Assembly (NCBI GenBank): GCA_041739275.1
Contig: JBGSOF010000050.1
Location: 46,095-110,094 of the forward strand
Direction: 5' to 3'
DNA: 64,000 nt
Origin: WGMI01 sp041739275
GTDB lineage: Bacteria; Bacteroidota; Bacteroidia; Flavobacteriales; Schleiferiaceae
This document shows, one piece after another, positions 54,255 through 62,668 of this stretch. The translations under genes were made by a program, and so were the position numbers. The notes beneath the pieces are model-generated. The model saw only the letters and a program-made list of their open reading frames with translations. It searched no databases and was not told where the DNA came from. Numbering within the stretch: the first letter of the stretch is position 1; the number at the start of each line of letters is the position of its first letter.

Positions 54255-55443
54255 AGAAAAAGACTCCGGCTTGCCGGTCGAGCATCGACTCTGTAGCAAA
54301 AGAAATCAGACATACCATGCCAAAAAGTCTCGATTCAAAGTTCGCACCGTTGCGAAAAGCGAAATAGAAAAGACCCGCAAATAGAATCAAACCGACGATT
54401 CCCGATTCGGCCCACTGCTGCAAAAATGCGTTGTGGTAGTTGTACCGGTGCTCTGAAAGGGTGTAGTGCCCGGTTCCATTCCAAAAAAGTGCAGGTTCGA
54501 GGGCGAGTTTGCGTTGAAGCGCATCGTTTGCATCGCCGAGACCATGCCCCAGAAAGGGCGCTTGGGCGGCTGTCGAGAACCCGTGCTTCCAGATGTACAC
54601 CCGCGCATTGGTCTGTTTGAGGGTGTCTTCTCCGTTCAAACTCCTCCATTCGTCTCGAGTTTCGTCGAGCCTGCGCCGGGTTTCGGGCGAAATCATCAAA
54701 AGCCCCATCACCCCGAGCCCCATCACCATCAAAACAGGGACTTTAATTCTGCTCTTCGGCCAGGCTTCCCAACCTACCAAAAGGCTCACGGCGATCAATC
54801 CAAGCACCGAAATGCGTATGGCCGCGAGCGAAAGCATCAGCACAAAGAGCCCGAGCACACCTAAACGAGCCCAAAGGATCCACGGTTTGTCGCTGCCGCG
54901 ATCTCGAGCGATGCGATGCAACATCCAGCCCGATCCAAAAACCAGGAACATCGAAAAATAGTGGCTCGGAATCATGGGCCAACGCATCAAGGCATGATAG
55001 AAAAAGGCCGAGGAATGGCCTTCGATTCGATTTTGCGCTGCTGCCGTGATCAGCAAAGCCAAGCTGCTCAAGGCGAGTCCGGCCGAAAAAACGTCCAACA
55101 GCTTTCGAGTCGAGAATCGATGCTCTATTTCGGTGCCGGCCAAAGCCAGCGCCCAGGCAAAGAGGGGTATTTTAAGCCCAATTAAACGCCCGGTTTCGCT
55201 CTGATTTTCGCTCCACAGACCCGAGAGTGCATTCCAGGCAAACCAGAGGCTCAGCCAGACAAAAGCAGGGTTTCGAACGAGGTTCGCCCCGCATTCGGCC
55301 CATTTTGTCCGCATCGCCCATCCGAGCCCGAAAATCATCAGACCCAGTGCCGTGGGTGCCCAAGCGGTTTGAAACGGCAAACTCAGCGCAAAAAAGCCGA
55401 GCCCCAGTCCATAGAGCCAAGGCTTTGTCTTCTCGAGTGCCAA
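54187..55443 (-). CDS. O-antigen ligase-like membrane protein (second of two)
   Basis: This multi-pass protein shows the Wzy_C-like region VYIWKHGFSTAAQAPFLGHG and YNYHNAFLQQWAESGIVGL, parallel to the convergent gene's motifs, so the two belong to the same family though divergent. The start is probably a TTG at 55443, six nt after the prc stop; the frame is open to 55590, but that part is prc out of frame. The tail overlaps the other ligase gene by 68 nt. Confidence 0.8.
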   Translation of the reverse strand: MALEKTKPWLYGLGLGFFALSLPFQTAWAPTALGLMIFGLGWAMRTKWAECGANLVRNPAFVWLSLWFAWNALSGLWSENQSETGRLIGLKIPLFAWALALAGTEIEHRFSTRKLLDVFSAGLALSSLALLITAAAQNRIEGHSSAFFYHALMRWPMIPSHYFSMFLVFGSGWMLHRIARDRGSDKPWILWARLGVLGLFVLMLSLAAIRISVLGLIAVSLLVGWEAWPKSRIKVPVLMVMGLGVMGLLMISPETRRRLDETRDEWRSLNGEDTLKQTNARVYIWKHGFSTAAQAPFLGHGLGDANDALQRKLALEPALFWNGTGHYTLSEHRYNYHNAFLQQWAESGIVGLILFAGLFYFAFRNGANFESRLFGMVCLISFATESMLDRQAGVFFFSFFYAVLVIDRLRTKLRARAE

Positions 55444-55448
55444 AGCTT

Positions 55449-57098
55449 TCAGGGCCTTAGTATTTTGGCATATTCCTCGGGTTTCGAGAACAGCTCGACC
55501 GCCTTTTCGGTTTCTTCGTCGTGCTTGAGCAGGTATTCGATTCGGCCGGGCAGGTAGCCCCAGCGCTCGGCCAATTCTGCGCCAATCCACGGGGCTAATC
55601 GGTCTTTTTGTCGTTCTAGGTCGTTGGCCTTCAGGCGAATGAGTTCACTTTTCAGCTCGGCGATTTTCGAGGCGAGCGATTCATAGCCTTCCATCTGTGT
55701 CGTGGTGTCGAGGCGCTGGGCAATTTCCTCGCTATAAGAAGTATAGCTATAGCCCTTTTGCTTGGCGTAGCGAACGAATTCCCCGTACATCCGCTCGTCG
55801 ACTTCAAAGTGGGTCGGGTCGAAATTTGCGGGCTTTTGATCGTATTTGGAGTTGGAAAAATCGAATACCAGCCACTGTTCTTCCAGTCCTGACAGCAGGG
55901 CCGAGCCTTGTTCCGGCTTGAGGGCGATGTCCGGGTCGATTCCTCCTCCGTCGAAAACGGTTCTTCCCGCCCGGGTTTTGAACGAGTTCCGAAGGCTGTC
56001 GGCCACCGAGCGCACACTGCCGTCTTCGGCCCGCTCGGCGTAATTCAGCGCCTGAATGCACCGGCCCGAGGGGGTGTAATACTTGGCGATGGTCAGTTTG
56101 ATTTGACTTCCATAGCTCATCGGTTTGCTCTGCTGTACCAGTCCTTTTCCGAACGAGCGCTGCCCGATAACCACCGCCCGATCGAGGTCTTGAAACGTGC
56201 CCGCCACAATTTCGCTGGCCGAAGCCGAACTCGAATTCACCAGAACAGCGAGCGGTATGTTGACATCGATCGGCGCCGCGCTGGTGGTGTACACATCTTC
56301 TGCCGCGCGGTTTCGCCCTTTTGTGCGCACCACTTCTTGGCCTTGAGGCAAGAACAGGTTACACGTCCGCACAGCCTCCTCGAGCAGTCCGCCGGGGTTT
56401 CCGCGCAAATCGAGCACCAAGGCTTTGAGCGGCCCTTGTTTCAAGAGCTCGTAATAGGCGGCTTTAATTTCGTCCGAGGCCTTATTCATAAAGTTGGCGA
56501 GATAGATATATCCCACGCCTTCAGAGATATATCCGCTATAAACCACATTGTACGAACGCACTTCGCTGCGCTTCAAGGAGAGTTTCGAGCGCTTGCCCAA
56601 ACGTTCGTACGTCAAGTCGACGGGGGTTCCCGGGCTGCCTTTGATCAGCCTGAAAACGGCGTCCAAGCTGAGGCCTTCGATGGAGCTGCCGTTCACTTCG
56701 ACAATGATGTCTCCGATGCGCAGCCCCGCGAGATCAGCCGCGGCGCCTTGGTGGATCGAGCTCACGACCATCCGGCGTTCTCTGGGGCTCAAACTGGCGC
56801 CTATTCCTCCGTACTGCCCTGTGTTTTCGGCTCTAAAATCTTCGACGGCCGATTCGGGTATGTAATTGGTATAGGGGTCGAGCGTGGCCAACATCGAGCT
56901 CAAGGCCGTTTCCATGAGCTTGGACGAAGAAACGGGGTCTACGTAGTTCTGATGAATCTCTCGATAGACATCCGTAAAGATTTCGAGCTGTTTGTTGATT
57001 TCAAAGTTGTCTGATCGAAAGCTCAATAAACTGACTCCGAGAACGGTAAATAGAGCGGTTTTGAGGATGCTCGATCGAGGGTTCGGTGCAGATTTCAT
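55449..57098 (-). CDS. prc: Carboxyl-terminal processing peptidase (family S41)
   Basis: This 549-residue protease has an N-terminal membrane segment or signal, a PDZ domain (GAAADLAGLRIGDIIVEVNG) and the S41 catalytic core with the Ser of SSASASEIV and the Lys of RSFGKGLVQ. It cleaves proteins at their C-terminus in the periplasm. The start at 57098 (MKSAPNPRS) gives a usual N-terminus. The last 60 residues are helical and charged. The second ligase gene follows immediately. Confidence 0.92.
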   Translation of the reverse strand: MKSAPNPRSSILKTALFTVLGVSLLSFRSDNFEINKQLEIFTDVYREIHQNYVDPVSSSKLMETALSSMLATLDPYTNYIPESAVEDFRAENTGQYGGIGASLSPRERRMVVSSIHQGAAADLAGLRIGDIIVEVNGSSIEGLSLDAVFRLIKGSPGTPVDLTYERLGKRSKLSLKRSEVRSYNVVYSGYISEGVGYIYLANFMNKASDEIKAAYYELLKQGPLKALVLDLRGNPGGLLEEAVRTCNLFLPQGQEVVRTKGRNRAAEDVYTTSAAPIDVNIPLAVLVNSSSASASEIVAGTFQDLDRAVVIGQRSFGKGLVQQSKPMSYGSQIKLTIAKYYTPSGRCIQALNYAERAEDGSVRSVADSLRNSFKTRAGRTVFDGGGIDPDIALKPEQGSALLSGLEEQWLVFDFSNSKYDQKPANFDPTHFEVDERMYGEFVRYAKQKGYSYTSYSEEIAQRLDTTTQMEGYESLASKIAELKSELIRLKANDLERQKDRLAPWIGAELAERWGYLPGRIEYLLKHDEETEKAVELFSKPEEYAKILRP

Positions 57099-57203
57099 GG
57101 TGGTGATGGGCGAATATGCTGCCTGAGGGCATTTTTTACGGAAATCGGGGGCTTCAAATCTCTGAATTAAACGCGTGGAACGCCTCCGGATTGGCAAGGG
57201 GGG

Positions 57204-57575
57204 TTAAATCTGTTTCCAAATGGCCCGAAGAGCTGCGCGCAGGGTGGCCACAGATACGTCGAGCTCGGCGGTTGAAATCAGGGCGAGGAACTTGCCGGTC
57301 TGAATGTCGGCGGGCGCTCCGGGCCATTCCAGCCTCAGTGCTTCTTTGAGTTTGCGCTTGATTTTGTTGCGGTCGACTGCTTTTCGGTACCTCCGCTTGG
57401 GGGCGGTAAAAACCCATTGGCTGCCGCCTTCGATGCCGGAGTCTAAAACGAGGAGCACGAGCGGTCGTTTGCTGAATTTGCGCCCCGTCGTAAACAGCAG
57501 CTCGATCGAACTCCGAGATTTGAGGCGAGGCGGAAGGCCGAAGCCCTTGACGTTCTCAAAATCGGCCGCTGTCAA
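57204..57575 (-). CDS. rnpA: Ribonuclease P protein component
   Basis: This small basic protein helps the RNase P RNA mature tRNA 5' ends. The RnpA signature is present as AVDRNKIKRKLKEALRLEW, with FTAPKRRYRKA before it. The 123-residue length is normal. It begins 5 nt after the hemD stop, in the same order as in other Bacteroidota (DUF4271, hemD, rnpA, prc). Confidence 0.93.
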   Translation of the reverse strand: MTAADFENVKGFGLPPRLKSRSSIELLFTTGRKFSKRPLVLLVLDSGIEGGSQWVFTAPKRRYRKAVDRNKIKRKLKEALRLEWPGAPADIQTGKFLALISTAELDVSVATLRAALRAIWKQI

Positions 57576-57580
57576 CCGAT

Positions 57581-58333
57581 TTATTTCGACTTGTGATTCT
57601 TCCGAATATGGTCTTCGAGCGCCATCGTCATCGATGGAAATTCGACGCTGGGTGCCACCAGTTGAACTTCCAGACCGGCATCGAGGGCCGCTTGGTGGGT
57701 GCTCGATCCGAACACCGCAATGTGTGTTTCGACTTGTTCGAAGTTCGGAAAGTTTTGATACAGCGACTTAATCCCCGCAGGGCTAAAGAAAACCAACATC
57801 TCGTATTCCTTGATGTCCACTTCGCTCAGGTCGTTGCTCACGGTTCTGTAGAGAATGGCGCGGGTGTATTTGATCTTGGCTTCGTCGAGCAATTGGGGGA
57901 CGTCGGGTTTTTGAACGTCTGAGCTCGGCAGCAAGTATTTTTCTTCTTTGTGCTTCTTAATGAGCACCATGAGGTCCGAGAAATTCGATTTTCCGTGGTA
58001 GACCTTGCGCTTTCGATACACCACGTATTTCTGCAAGTAGTAGGCGATGGCTTCTGTTTGGCAGAAATATTTGAGGTCTTGATTGATCGCTACGCGCATT
58101 TCTTCGCAAATGCGAAAGAAGTGATCGACCGCATTCCGGCTGGTGAGGATCACTGCGCTGTGCTCGGCGATGTTGATTTTGTCTTTTCTGAAGTCCGCGG
58201 CGGGTACCCCTTCCACTTTGATAAAGTGGCGAAAGTCGATTCGCAGTTTGTGCTTGTCCGCGAGCTCTTTGTAGGGAGAGTGCCCGTCGACTTTCGGCTC
58301 GGGTTGCGAGACCAGTATATTCTTGATCTTCAC
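57581..58333 (-). CDS. hemD: Uroporphyrinogen-III synthase
   Basis: HemD cyclises hydroxymethylbilane in haem biosynthesis. The family is poorly conserved, but the two-domain layout, ILTSRNAVDHFF, the later VFFSPAGIKSLYQNFP and VFGSSTHQAALDAGL are typical. The 250-residue length fits. The DUF4271 gene upstream and rnpA downstream is the usual Bacteroidota context. Confidence 0.88.
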   Translation of the reverse strand: MKIKNILVSQPEPKVDGHSPYKELADKHKLRIDFRHFIKVEGVPAADFRKDKINIAEHSAVILTSRNAVDHFFRICEEMRVAINQDLKYFCQTEAIAYYLQKYVVYRKRKVYHGKSNFSDLMVLIKKHKEEKYLLPSSDVQKPDVPQLLDEAKIKYTRAILYRTVSNDLSEVDIKEYEMLVFFSPAGIKSLYQNFPNFEQVETHIAVFGSSTHQAALDAGLEVQLVAPSVEFPSMTMALEDHIRKNHKSK

Positions 58334-58351
58334 GTCGTTAATGGGGGGCGT

Positions 58352-59032
58352 TCAGAGATTCAAGAGCGCGAAATCCCAGTGAGTTTTGATGGCTTGTGTG
58401 ATGAACCACCATGGTGCGATTTCCGAGGCGCAAAGGTACAACAAAACCAAACCTAGACCGAGGGAGCCGCGCGCGTCGAGACAGCCAATCGATTTAAAGA
58501 GTCCATACACTTGAAAGCCCGCAATTCCAATTACCGTTATGACGGATACCGCGGCGGCGGATGGGTCGAAGTAGCTTCCCAGCAGCAGCAGGGGAAAGAG
58601 GGGGATGATGACCCATTGGCTGAGCAGGTCTCTGCGTTTGTAGTGTTCGAGAAAGACTTCGGTGCGGTTTAAGACCCAGGCGAACAACAGGCTAATGATT
58701 CGCTGCAGGCTGATGAGGAGTCCGAAACTTGCGAAGAAAAAGAGATAGGCTTTCCAGTCTGAGGCGTGCAGGAGTTCTTGGCGAAAGCTTCGCAGGGCGA
58801 GCAGGATGCTGAGGGGGACGAGGCTGAAGTAGGCGAGATTTCTGAGGACGATAAAGCGGTCGGTGAGCACTTCTTCGCTTTTTCCGAAGTCGGCCAGGGC
58901 TCTGGGGCTAAGGAGGATAGACCGAAAGGCTTCGAATTTTTTGGGAAAGCCGAGCCGCATTCCGAGCATGCCGGCGTATGCCGCGAGCAGAACGACGACG
59001 ACCCAATCAGTATGGTGGATGGCTTTTTCCAC
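58352..59032 (-). CDS. DUF4271 domain-containing membrane protein
   Basis: This 226-residue protein has about five or six hydrophobic segments and the position before hemD that DUF4271 proteins usually take in Bacteroidota. Its function is unknown. It starts at 59032; the spacing to hemD is 18 nt, so the run DUF4271-hemD-rnpA is probably one transcript. Confidence 0.82.
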   Translation of the reverse strand: MEKAIHHTDWVVVVLLAAYAGMLGMRLGFPKKFEAFRSILLSPRALADFGKSEEVLTDRFIVLRNLAYFSLVPLSILLALRSFRQELLHASDWKAYLFFFASFGLLISLQRIISLLFAWVLNRTEVFLEHYKRRDLLSQWVIIPLFPLLLLGSYFDPSAAAVSVITVIGIAGFQVYGLFKSIGCLDARGSLGLGLVLLYLCASEIAPWWFITQAIKTHWDFALLNL

Positions 59033-59203
59033 TCCGCGAAGTTAGATGTTGTTCGAGGGTCTCTGAAAGATGCCCGCCACGTAACTAAAACCGCGCCCTT
59101 TAGTACCTTTTCCAGTCAAAGGATTCGCTGCACAGGCCATTTCCGGTAATCTTGTTGATACCATCAGGCTGCGGGAGGGGGGAGTGCGGGAGCGGGGTAT
59201 TCG

Positions 59204-59455
59204 TCAATAAATGTCTTTTCTGTGCCCCAAATCAATCACGTCAACCAGCAATACGCGATCCTGGATTTCATAAATGATTCGATAATCCGATACGCGGATG
59301 CGGTACCCGTCCCGGCCGTTTAACTTTTTACACCCTGCGGGTCGCTGCTCGTGGGCCAATCCCAGAATGGCCGTTTTGAGATTTGAATAGTGGGGTTCTG
59401 GAATTTAAGCGAGCTTTTTCTGCGCCTTGCGCTCAATACGGACTTGATAAATCAC
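59204..59455 (-). pseudogene. RelE/ParE-family toxin, broken by an early in-frame stop
   Basis: The frame starts with GTG overlapping the antitoxin stop (GTGA) and reads VIYQVRIERKAQKKLA, then a TAA (codon 17, at 59405-59407), and continues in the same frame as IPEPHYSNLKTAILGL through RIRVSDYRIIYEIQDRVLLVDVIDLGHRKDIY to a stop at 59204-59206. The whole makes a full-length RelE of about 83 residues with the typical C-terminal GHR motif. A change of AAA to TAA would explain the break. The mRNA-cutting toxin is therefore probably not made. Confidence 0.85.
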
Positions 59456-59658
59456 TTCCCTGTCAAGCCGCGTTTTTTTTCAATCTCTTCGAAGGCCAAT
59501 TCCGCATCAATAAATTCTTGCGTACTTTTTTTAGCGGCATCATAGAGCTTAATGTCTTCGAATTCGTCCAATTCGTCTTCCATTTTGTTGTATTCGTGAA
59601 TGGGAAGAATCACGGCGAGCTTCTTGCCGTTGTCGTCGGTAACGAATTGAGTTTTCAT
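59452..59658 (-). CDS. Antitoxin of the RelE/ParE module (Phd/YefM-like)
   Basis: This 68-residue acidic protein (MKTQFVTDDNGKKLAVILPIHEYNKMEDELDEFEDI) has the short N-terminal fold and acidic helix expected of antitoxins that pair with RelE-type toxins. It overlaps its toxin gene in a GTGA. Although the toxin is broken, the antitoxin frame is intact. It may bind its own operator, but no operator could be read out. Confidence 0.8.
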   Translation of the reverse strand: MKTQFVTDDNGKKLAVILPIHEYNKMEDELDEFEDIKLYDAAKKSTQEFIDAELAFEEIEKKRGLTGK

Positions 59659-59821
59659 GGTCAGCTCTTGTAAAAGGGGGTATTTCTAACATCCGAAGTC
59701 ACTGCAAATCATCGTTTTTTGGCTCCTTCGTACGTCGCTATTTTAAAGATAAGGGAAGAAAAAGGTGCTGAAAGGGTATGAGCTGTTGCGTATGCATTCA
59801 GAAGTTCAATGAGATACTCTC

Positions 59822-60157
59822 CCTGACTCCGCTACCACCCCCACCCCTCACGTGGTTTGAAGAGTACATAAACTAGTACTTGAACATAGCCATTGAGCAA
59901 GTCTGCTCCCCTTGGCCATGACGAGATCAGCGGACCACAACACCCTCGATGTGTAGCCTCCCTCCCGAGGAACATAGGAGAAACCCATAGGCCAGAAGCT
60001 TTCCTCACTCTTGATTTTCAAGTTTCTCCTGATCTTTGAACGAATGATGCTTCAAACAGACGAGATACACCGCGCGAAGGGATTCGCGCAACAGCCGAAT
60101 TCGGTCATTGAGCCGGAGTGTTTCAGACCACGCGAGGAGACTCGCGCGGGAGCGGGG
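59822..60157 (+). repeat. RE2 repeat, copy A (long form)
   Basis: One of four direct copies; the core aligns with copies B, C and D. It carries a perfect hairpin GCGCGAA-GGGA-TTCGCGC (60072-60089) and a second, CGCGAG-GAGA-CTCGCG (60131-60146). The left part (to about 59950) is shared only with copy C. Confidence 0.85.
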
Positions 60158-60220
60158 AACCTCCCCAAAAATCACCGCTCCTTTTTTTGGCTACTGAAAA
60201 TCGTTTTGGACGGATGTGCT

Positions 60221-60434
60221 CGGACTTGTAACCCCTGTCCTCCCAGGGAACGGCAGAGAAATCCATAAGCTGGTCACCGAGCTCACTCGTGATTTTGAAT
60301 TTCTGCGCACCTTTGAGCTGATTATGAATTCAAAGGACGAGACCCACCGCGCGAAGGGATTCGCTCAACAGCCGAATTCGGTCATTGAAGCGGAGTGTTT
60401 CAGACCACGCGAGGGGACTCGTGTGGGAGCGGGG
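60221..60434 (+). repeat. RE2 repeat, copy B
   Basis: The core matches copies A, C and D, but both hairpins are degraded by single changes (GATTCGCTC and CTCGTGTG). It lies only 64 nt after copy A, with no gene between them. Confidence 0.8.
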
Positions 60435-60466
60435 AGATCAGAGTTGAACCGTTGATAGAGATGGAT

Positions 60467-60859
60467 TTACACGCCAAACGGATCGATGAGTTTTAGAGTA
60501 TCCAAGGACTTGAAATCGGCGGTATTTCTTGTAATCAGAGGAAGATTATAGACCAGAGCAGTCGCGGCTATTATGGCGTCAGGGAGTTTGATTTTGGTCT
60601 TTTTACGCAGGTCAATAGTTTGTAATTTGATGGAAGGTTCTAATTCAAGAATCGTTGAGTTTCGCACAAAACTGTGCAAGATTGATAAATCCCTTTCCTG
60701 GTCTGTTTTCCAACAGAGCAGTTCTATTTCGGTTATAACGGATAGGGCAGGTCCTGAAACGCGTAGAGCACGATCGAGAAAGTCTTCAGAGGAACGGGGA
60801 AGTTGTCGTTGTAAATAATAAATAACAGTATTGGAATCCCACAAATAATTCAATCCCAT
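60467..60859 (-). CDS. VapC-like PIN-domain toxin
   Basis: This 130-residue protein has the PIN-domain acidic residues in the right order: Asp8 (LWDSNTVIYYL), Glu44 (SVITEIELL), Asp94 (IKLPDAIIAATAL) and Asp115 (NTADF). VapC toxins are ribonucleases that cut specific tRNAs or rRNA. The start overlaps the end of its antitoxin gene by 10 nt, so the pair is cotranscribed. It lies between repeat copies B and C. Confidence 0.92.
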   Translation of the reverse strand: MGLNYLWDSNTVIYYLQRQLPRSSEDFLDRALRVSGPALSVITEIELLCWKTDQERDLSILHSFVRNSTILELEPSIKLQTIDLRKKTKIKLPDAIIAATALVYNLPLITRNTADFKSLDTLKLIDPFGV

Positions 60860-61059
60860 TCGCCTCGAAGGTCGTTGAGTTGCTGATCAATTTCCTCCAT
60901 CGACTTTTTCGACATAGCCCCTTTATAGGCCAACCAGTCCACGTTCGCGCTTGAGTCGACATCCTCTGTGTTCCTTACCCGAATCAAATCGAGCACCTCA
61001 AGCGTGCGCAAGAGCTGTACTGCATTGTCATTCAGAATATCTACGATCAAAGTGCGCAT
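60850..61059 (-). CDS. Antitoxin partner of the PIN toxin
   Basis: From the ATG at 61059 the product is 69 residues: MRTLIVDILNDNAVQLLRTLEVLDLIRV followed by a charged, helical C-terminus (MSKKSMEEIDQQLNDLRGEWD). This is typical of Bacteroidota antitoxins that pair with PIN toxins. The frame is open nine codons further upstream. It overlaps the toxin start by 10 nt. Confidence 0.8.
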   Translation of the reverse strand: MRTLIVDILNDNAVQLLRTLEVLDLIRVRNTEDVDSSANVDWLAYKGAMSKKSMEEIDQQLNDLRGEWD

Positions 61060-61116
61060 CGTGTTGAATTGGGTACACCGTGTCAATCAAAGATAACAAT
61101 CTTTATAGCGTCCTCT

Positions 61117-61468
61117 TTCTGCCACGCCTACCTCTCCCACTCCCGCCCTAACTCCACGCGTGGCTTGAAGGTTACCTCGATTCGTGCAGATTCCCGGCTG
61201 TTGGACGAGTCCGCTCGCCTTGGCCATGACGAAATCAGCGGACCTTAACACCTCGGACTTGTAACCCCTGTCCTCCAAGGGAGCCGCGTTTAAACCCGCG
61301 GGACATAAGCCTTCCTAACTCTTGATTTTTGAATTTCTGCTCATCTTTGGACTTCAGATGCTCCAAACGGACGAAATACACCACGCGAAGGGATTCGCGC
61401 AGCAGCCGAATTCGGTCATTGATACGATGTGTTTCAGACCACGCGAGGGGACTCGCGCGGGAGCGGGG
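61117..61468 (+). repeat. RE2 repeat, copy C (long form)
   Basis: The core matches the other copies; the left part (61117-61250, including TTGGCCATGACGAAATCAGC) matches copy A closely. The second hairpin (CGCGAG-GGGA-CTCGCG) is perfect; the first is nearly so. It separates the vapBC-like pair from the exported-protein gene. Confidence 0.85.
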
Positions 61469-61595
61469 CTGCAAGTCGTCTAGGAATATTCTTGAGTTGG
61501 AAGAATGGAGAAATGTCGAACGCAGATTTCATTCAATATTTGATAGATTCAGGTTTCGAATCTATGGTTCCGGATGTTTCTCAATTTGTGGAGCA

Positions 61596-62057
61596 ATGAG
61601 GACATTCATGCCAATGTTCGTCATGTTCTTAATGTGTTCATTTCGAATCTATTCCCAAAATTTGAAACTGATTGACGAAAAAATTATAGAAAGCTTAAAT
61701 AGTGATGAAGTCGGATTTAGTCAATTAAAGTTCATGAAATGTGACACTCTATTGATCCGAATATATAATTGTAATCCTATTGACGTGTTTGTAAAGTCCG
61801 AAACTGGAGGAATCGAATATTTTTATTTTATGGATGCGTTATTATTTAACCAAGATTACTTGTATTTAACATTACAAGAAAAAGTGAAAAGCGACTGTTT
61901 CACTAGAAGTGAGTTAGATTGCGTAGTGGGATATTTGGAGAATGGATCAATAGACATTTCGTTCGTCTACCGATGCAATGCCACAATTGTAAGGTCGATC
62001 TATAGAGAAGACCGAGGTCAACTATTGCTTTTAGAGAGATCGGTGGCCTATTACTAA
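61596..62057 (+). CDS. Exported protein of unknown function
   Basis: From the ATG at 61596 the product is 153 residues with a signal peptide (MRTFMPMFVMFLMCSFRIYSQ), followed by a small, Cys-containing mature protein (KCDTLLIRIYNC, SDCFTRSELDCVVGYL). No family is recognised. The gene is more AT-rich than the core genome and lies alone between copies C and D of RE2, as if inserted singly. The frame is open upstream into the repeat, but that part is not a plausible N-terminus. Confidence 0.65.
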   Translation: MRTFMPMFVMFLMCSFRIYSQNLKLIDEKIIESLNSDEVGFSQLKFMKCDTLLIRIYNCNPIDVFVKSETGGIEYFYFMDALLFNQDYLYLTLQEKVKSDCFTRSELDCVVGYLENGSIDISFVYRCNATIVRSIYREDRGQLLLLERSVAYY

Positions 62058-62184
62058 GTAAAAGGCTGTTGGCGCATTTGCACTCTAGCACAGTCCTGTC
62101 GGGATAGCGTTTGCTTATGGGTTATTCGGTAAGGATTGGATAAGTGAGTGAGACGGACCATCGGGGGAGTGTAGGCTTTCCCAC

Positions 62185-62392
62185 ACTCGCCCCTCCCTCC
62201 CGGGGAACATAGAAGAATCCCATAGGCCATACGCTTTCCCCACTCTTGATTTTCAAGTTTCTCCTCATCTTTGAACGAAAGATGCTTCAAACAGACGAGA
62301 CCCACCGCGCGAAGGGATTCGCGCAACAGCCGAGTTCGTTCTTTGAGCCAGAGTGTTTCAGACCACGCGAGGGGACTCGCGCGGGAGCGGGG
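62185..62392 (+). repeat. RE2 repeat, copy D
   Basis: The copy closest in sequence to A, with both hairpins intact (GCGCGAA-GGGA-TTCGCGC and CGCGAG-GGGA-CTCGCG). The following 276 nt to 62668 hold no recognised gene. Confidence 0.85.
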
Positions 62393-62668
62393 CACGTTTT
62401 CCGCCAACAACAAGAAAACCAGCCCGCTTGCCCTGTTTCTTAGCCCATACCGCCATTGCCGAGCTTGAGGTACGACAGTGGTCGTGCACGAGCAAGACTG
62501 TTGGGCGCGTCCTTAGGCCATTCACGATCAGGCACGCAGCGATTCACTGATTCTCTCGACAGAATGATGTCAGGAGGCAAAAGATTGTGGTTTTCGCAAA
62601 AAGGGCATTTCTATTTTGCTATGGATCTAAAATTTAATTAATTGGAAGCGTAGTGGCACAGCGGTCCC

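Noticed and set aside
59383..59673. Plus-strand 96-residue frame opposite the antitoxin
   Set aside because: It is a shadow of the antitoxin and toxin genes on the other strand.
61235..61474. Minus-strand frames inside RE2 copies with a shared SRASPLAWSE-like sequence
   Set aside because: The frame recurs only because the DNA repeats. Copy A carries a stop in it, and the differences between copies change residues freely.
59822..62392. CRISPR array
   Set aside because: The four repeats are over 200 nt long, imperfect and separated by genes of very different length. No cas gene is present.
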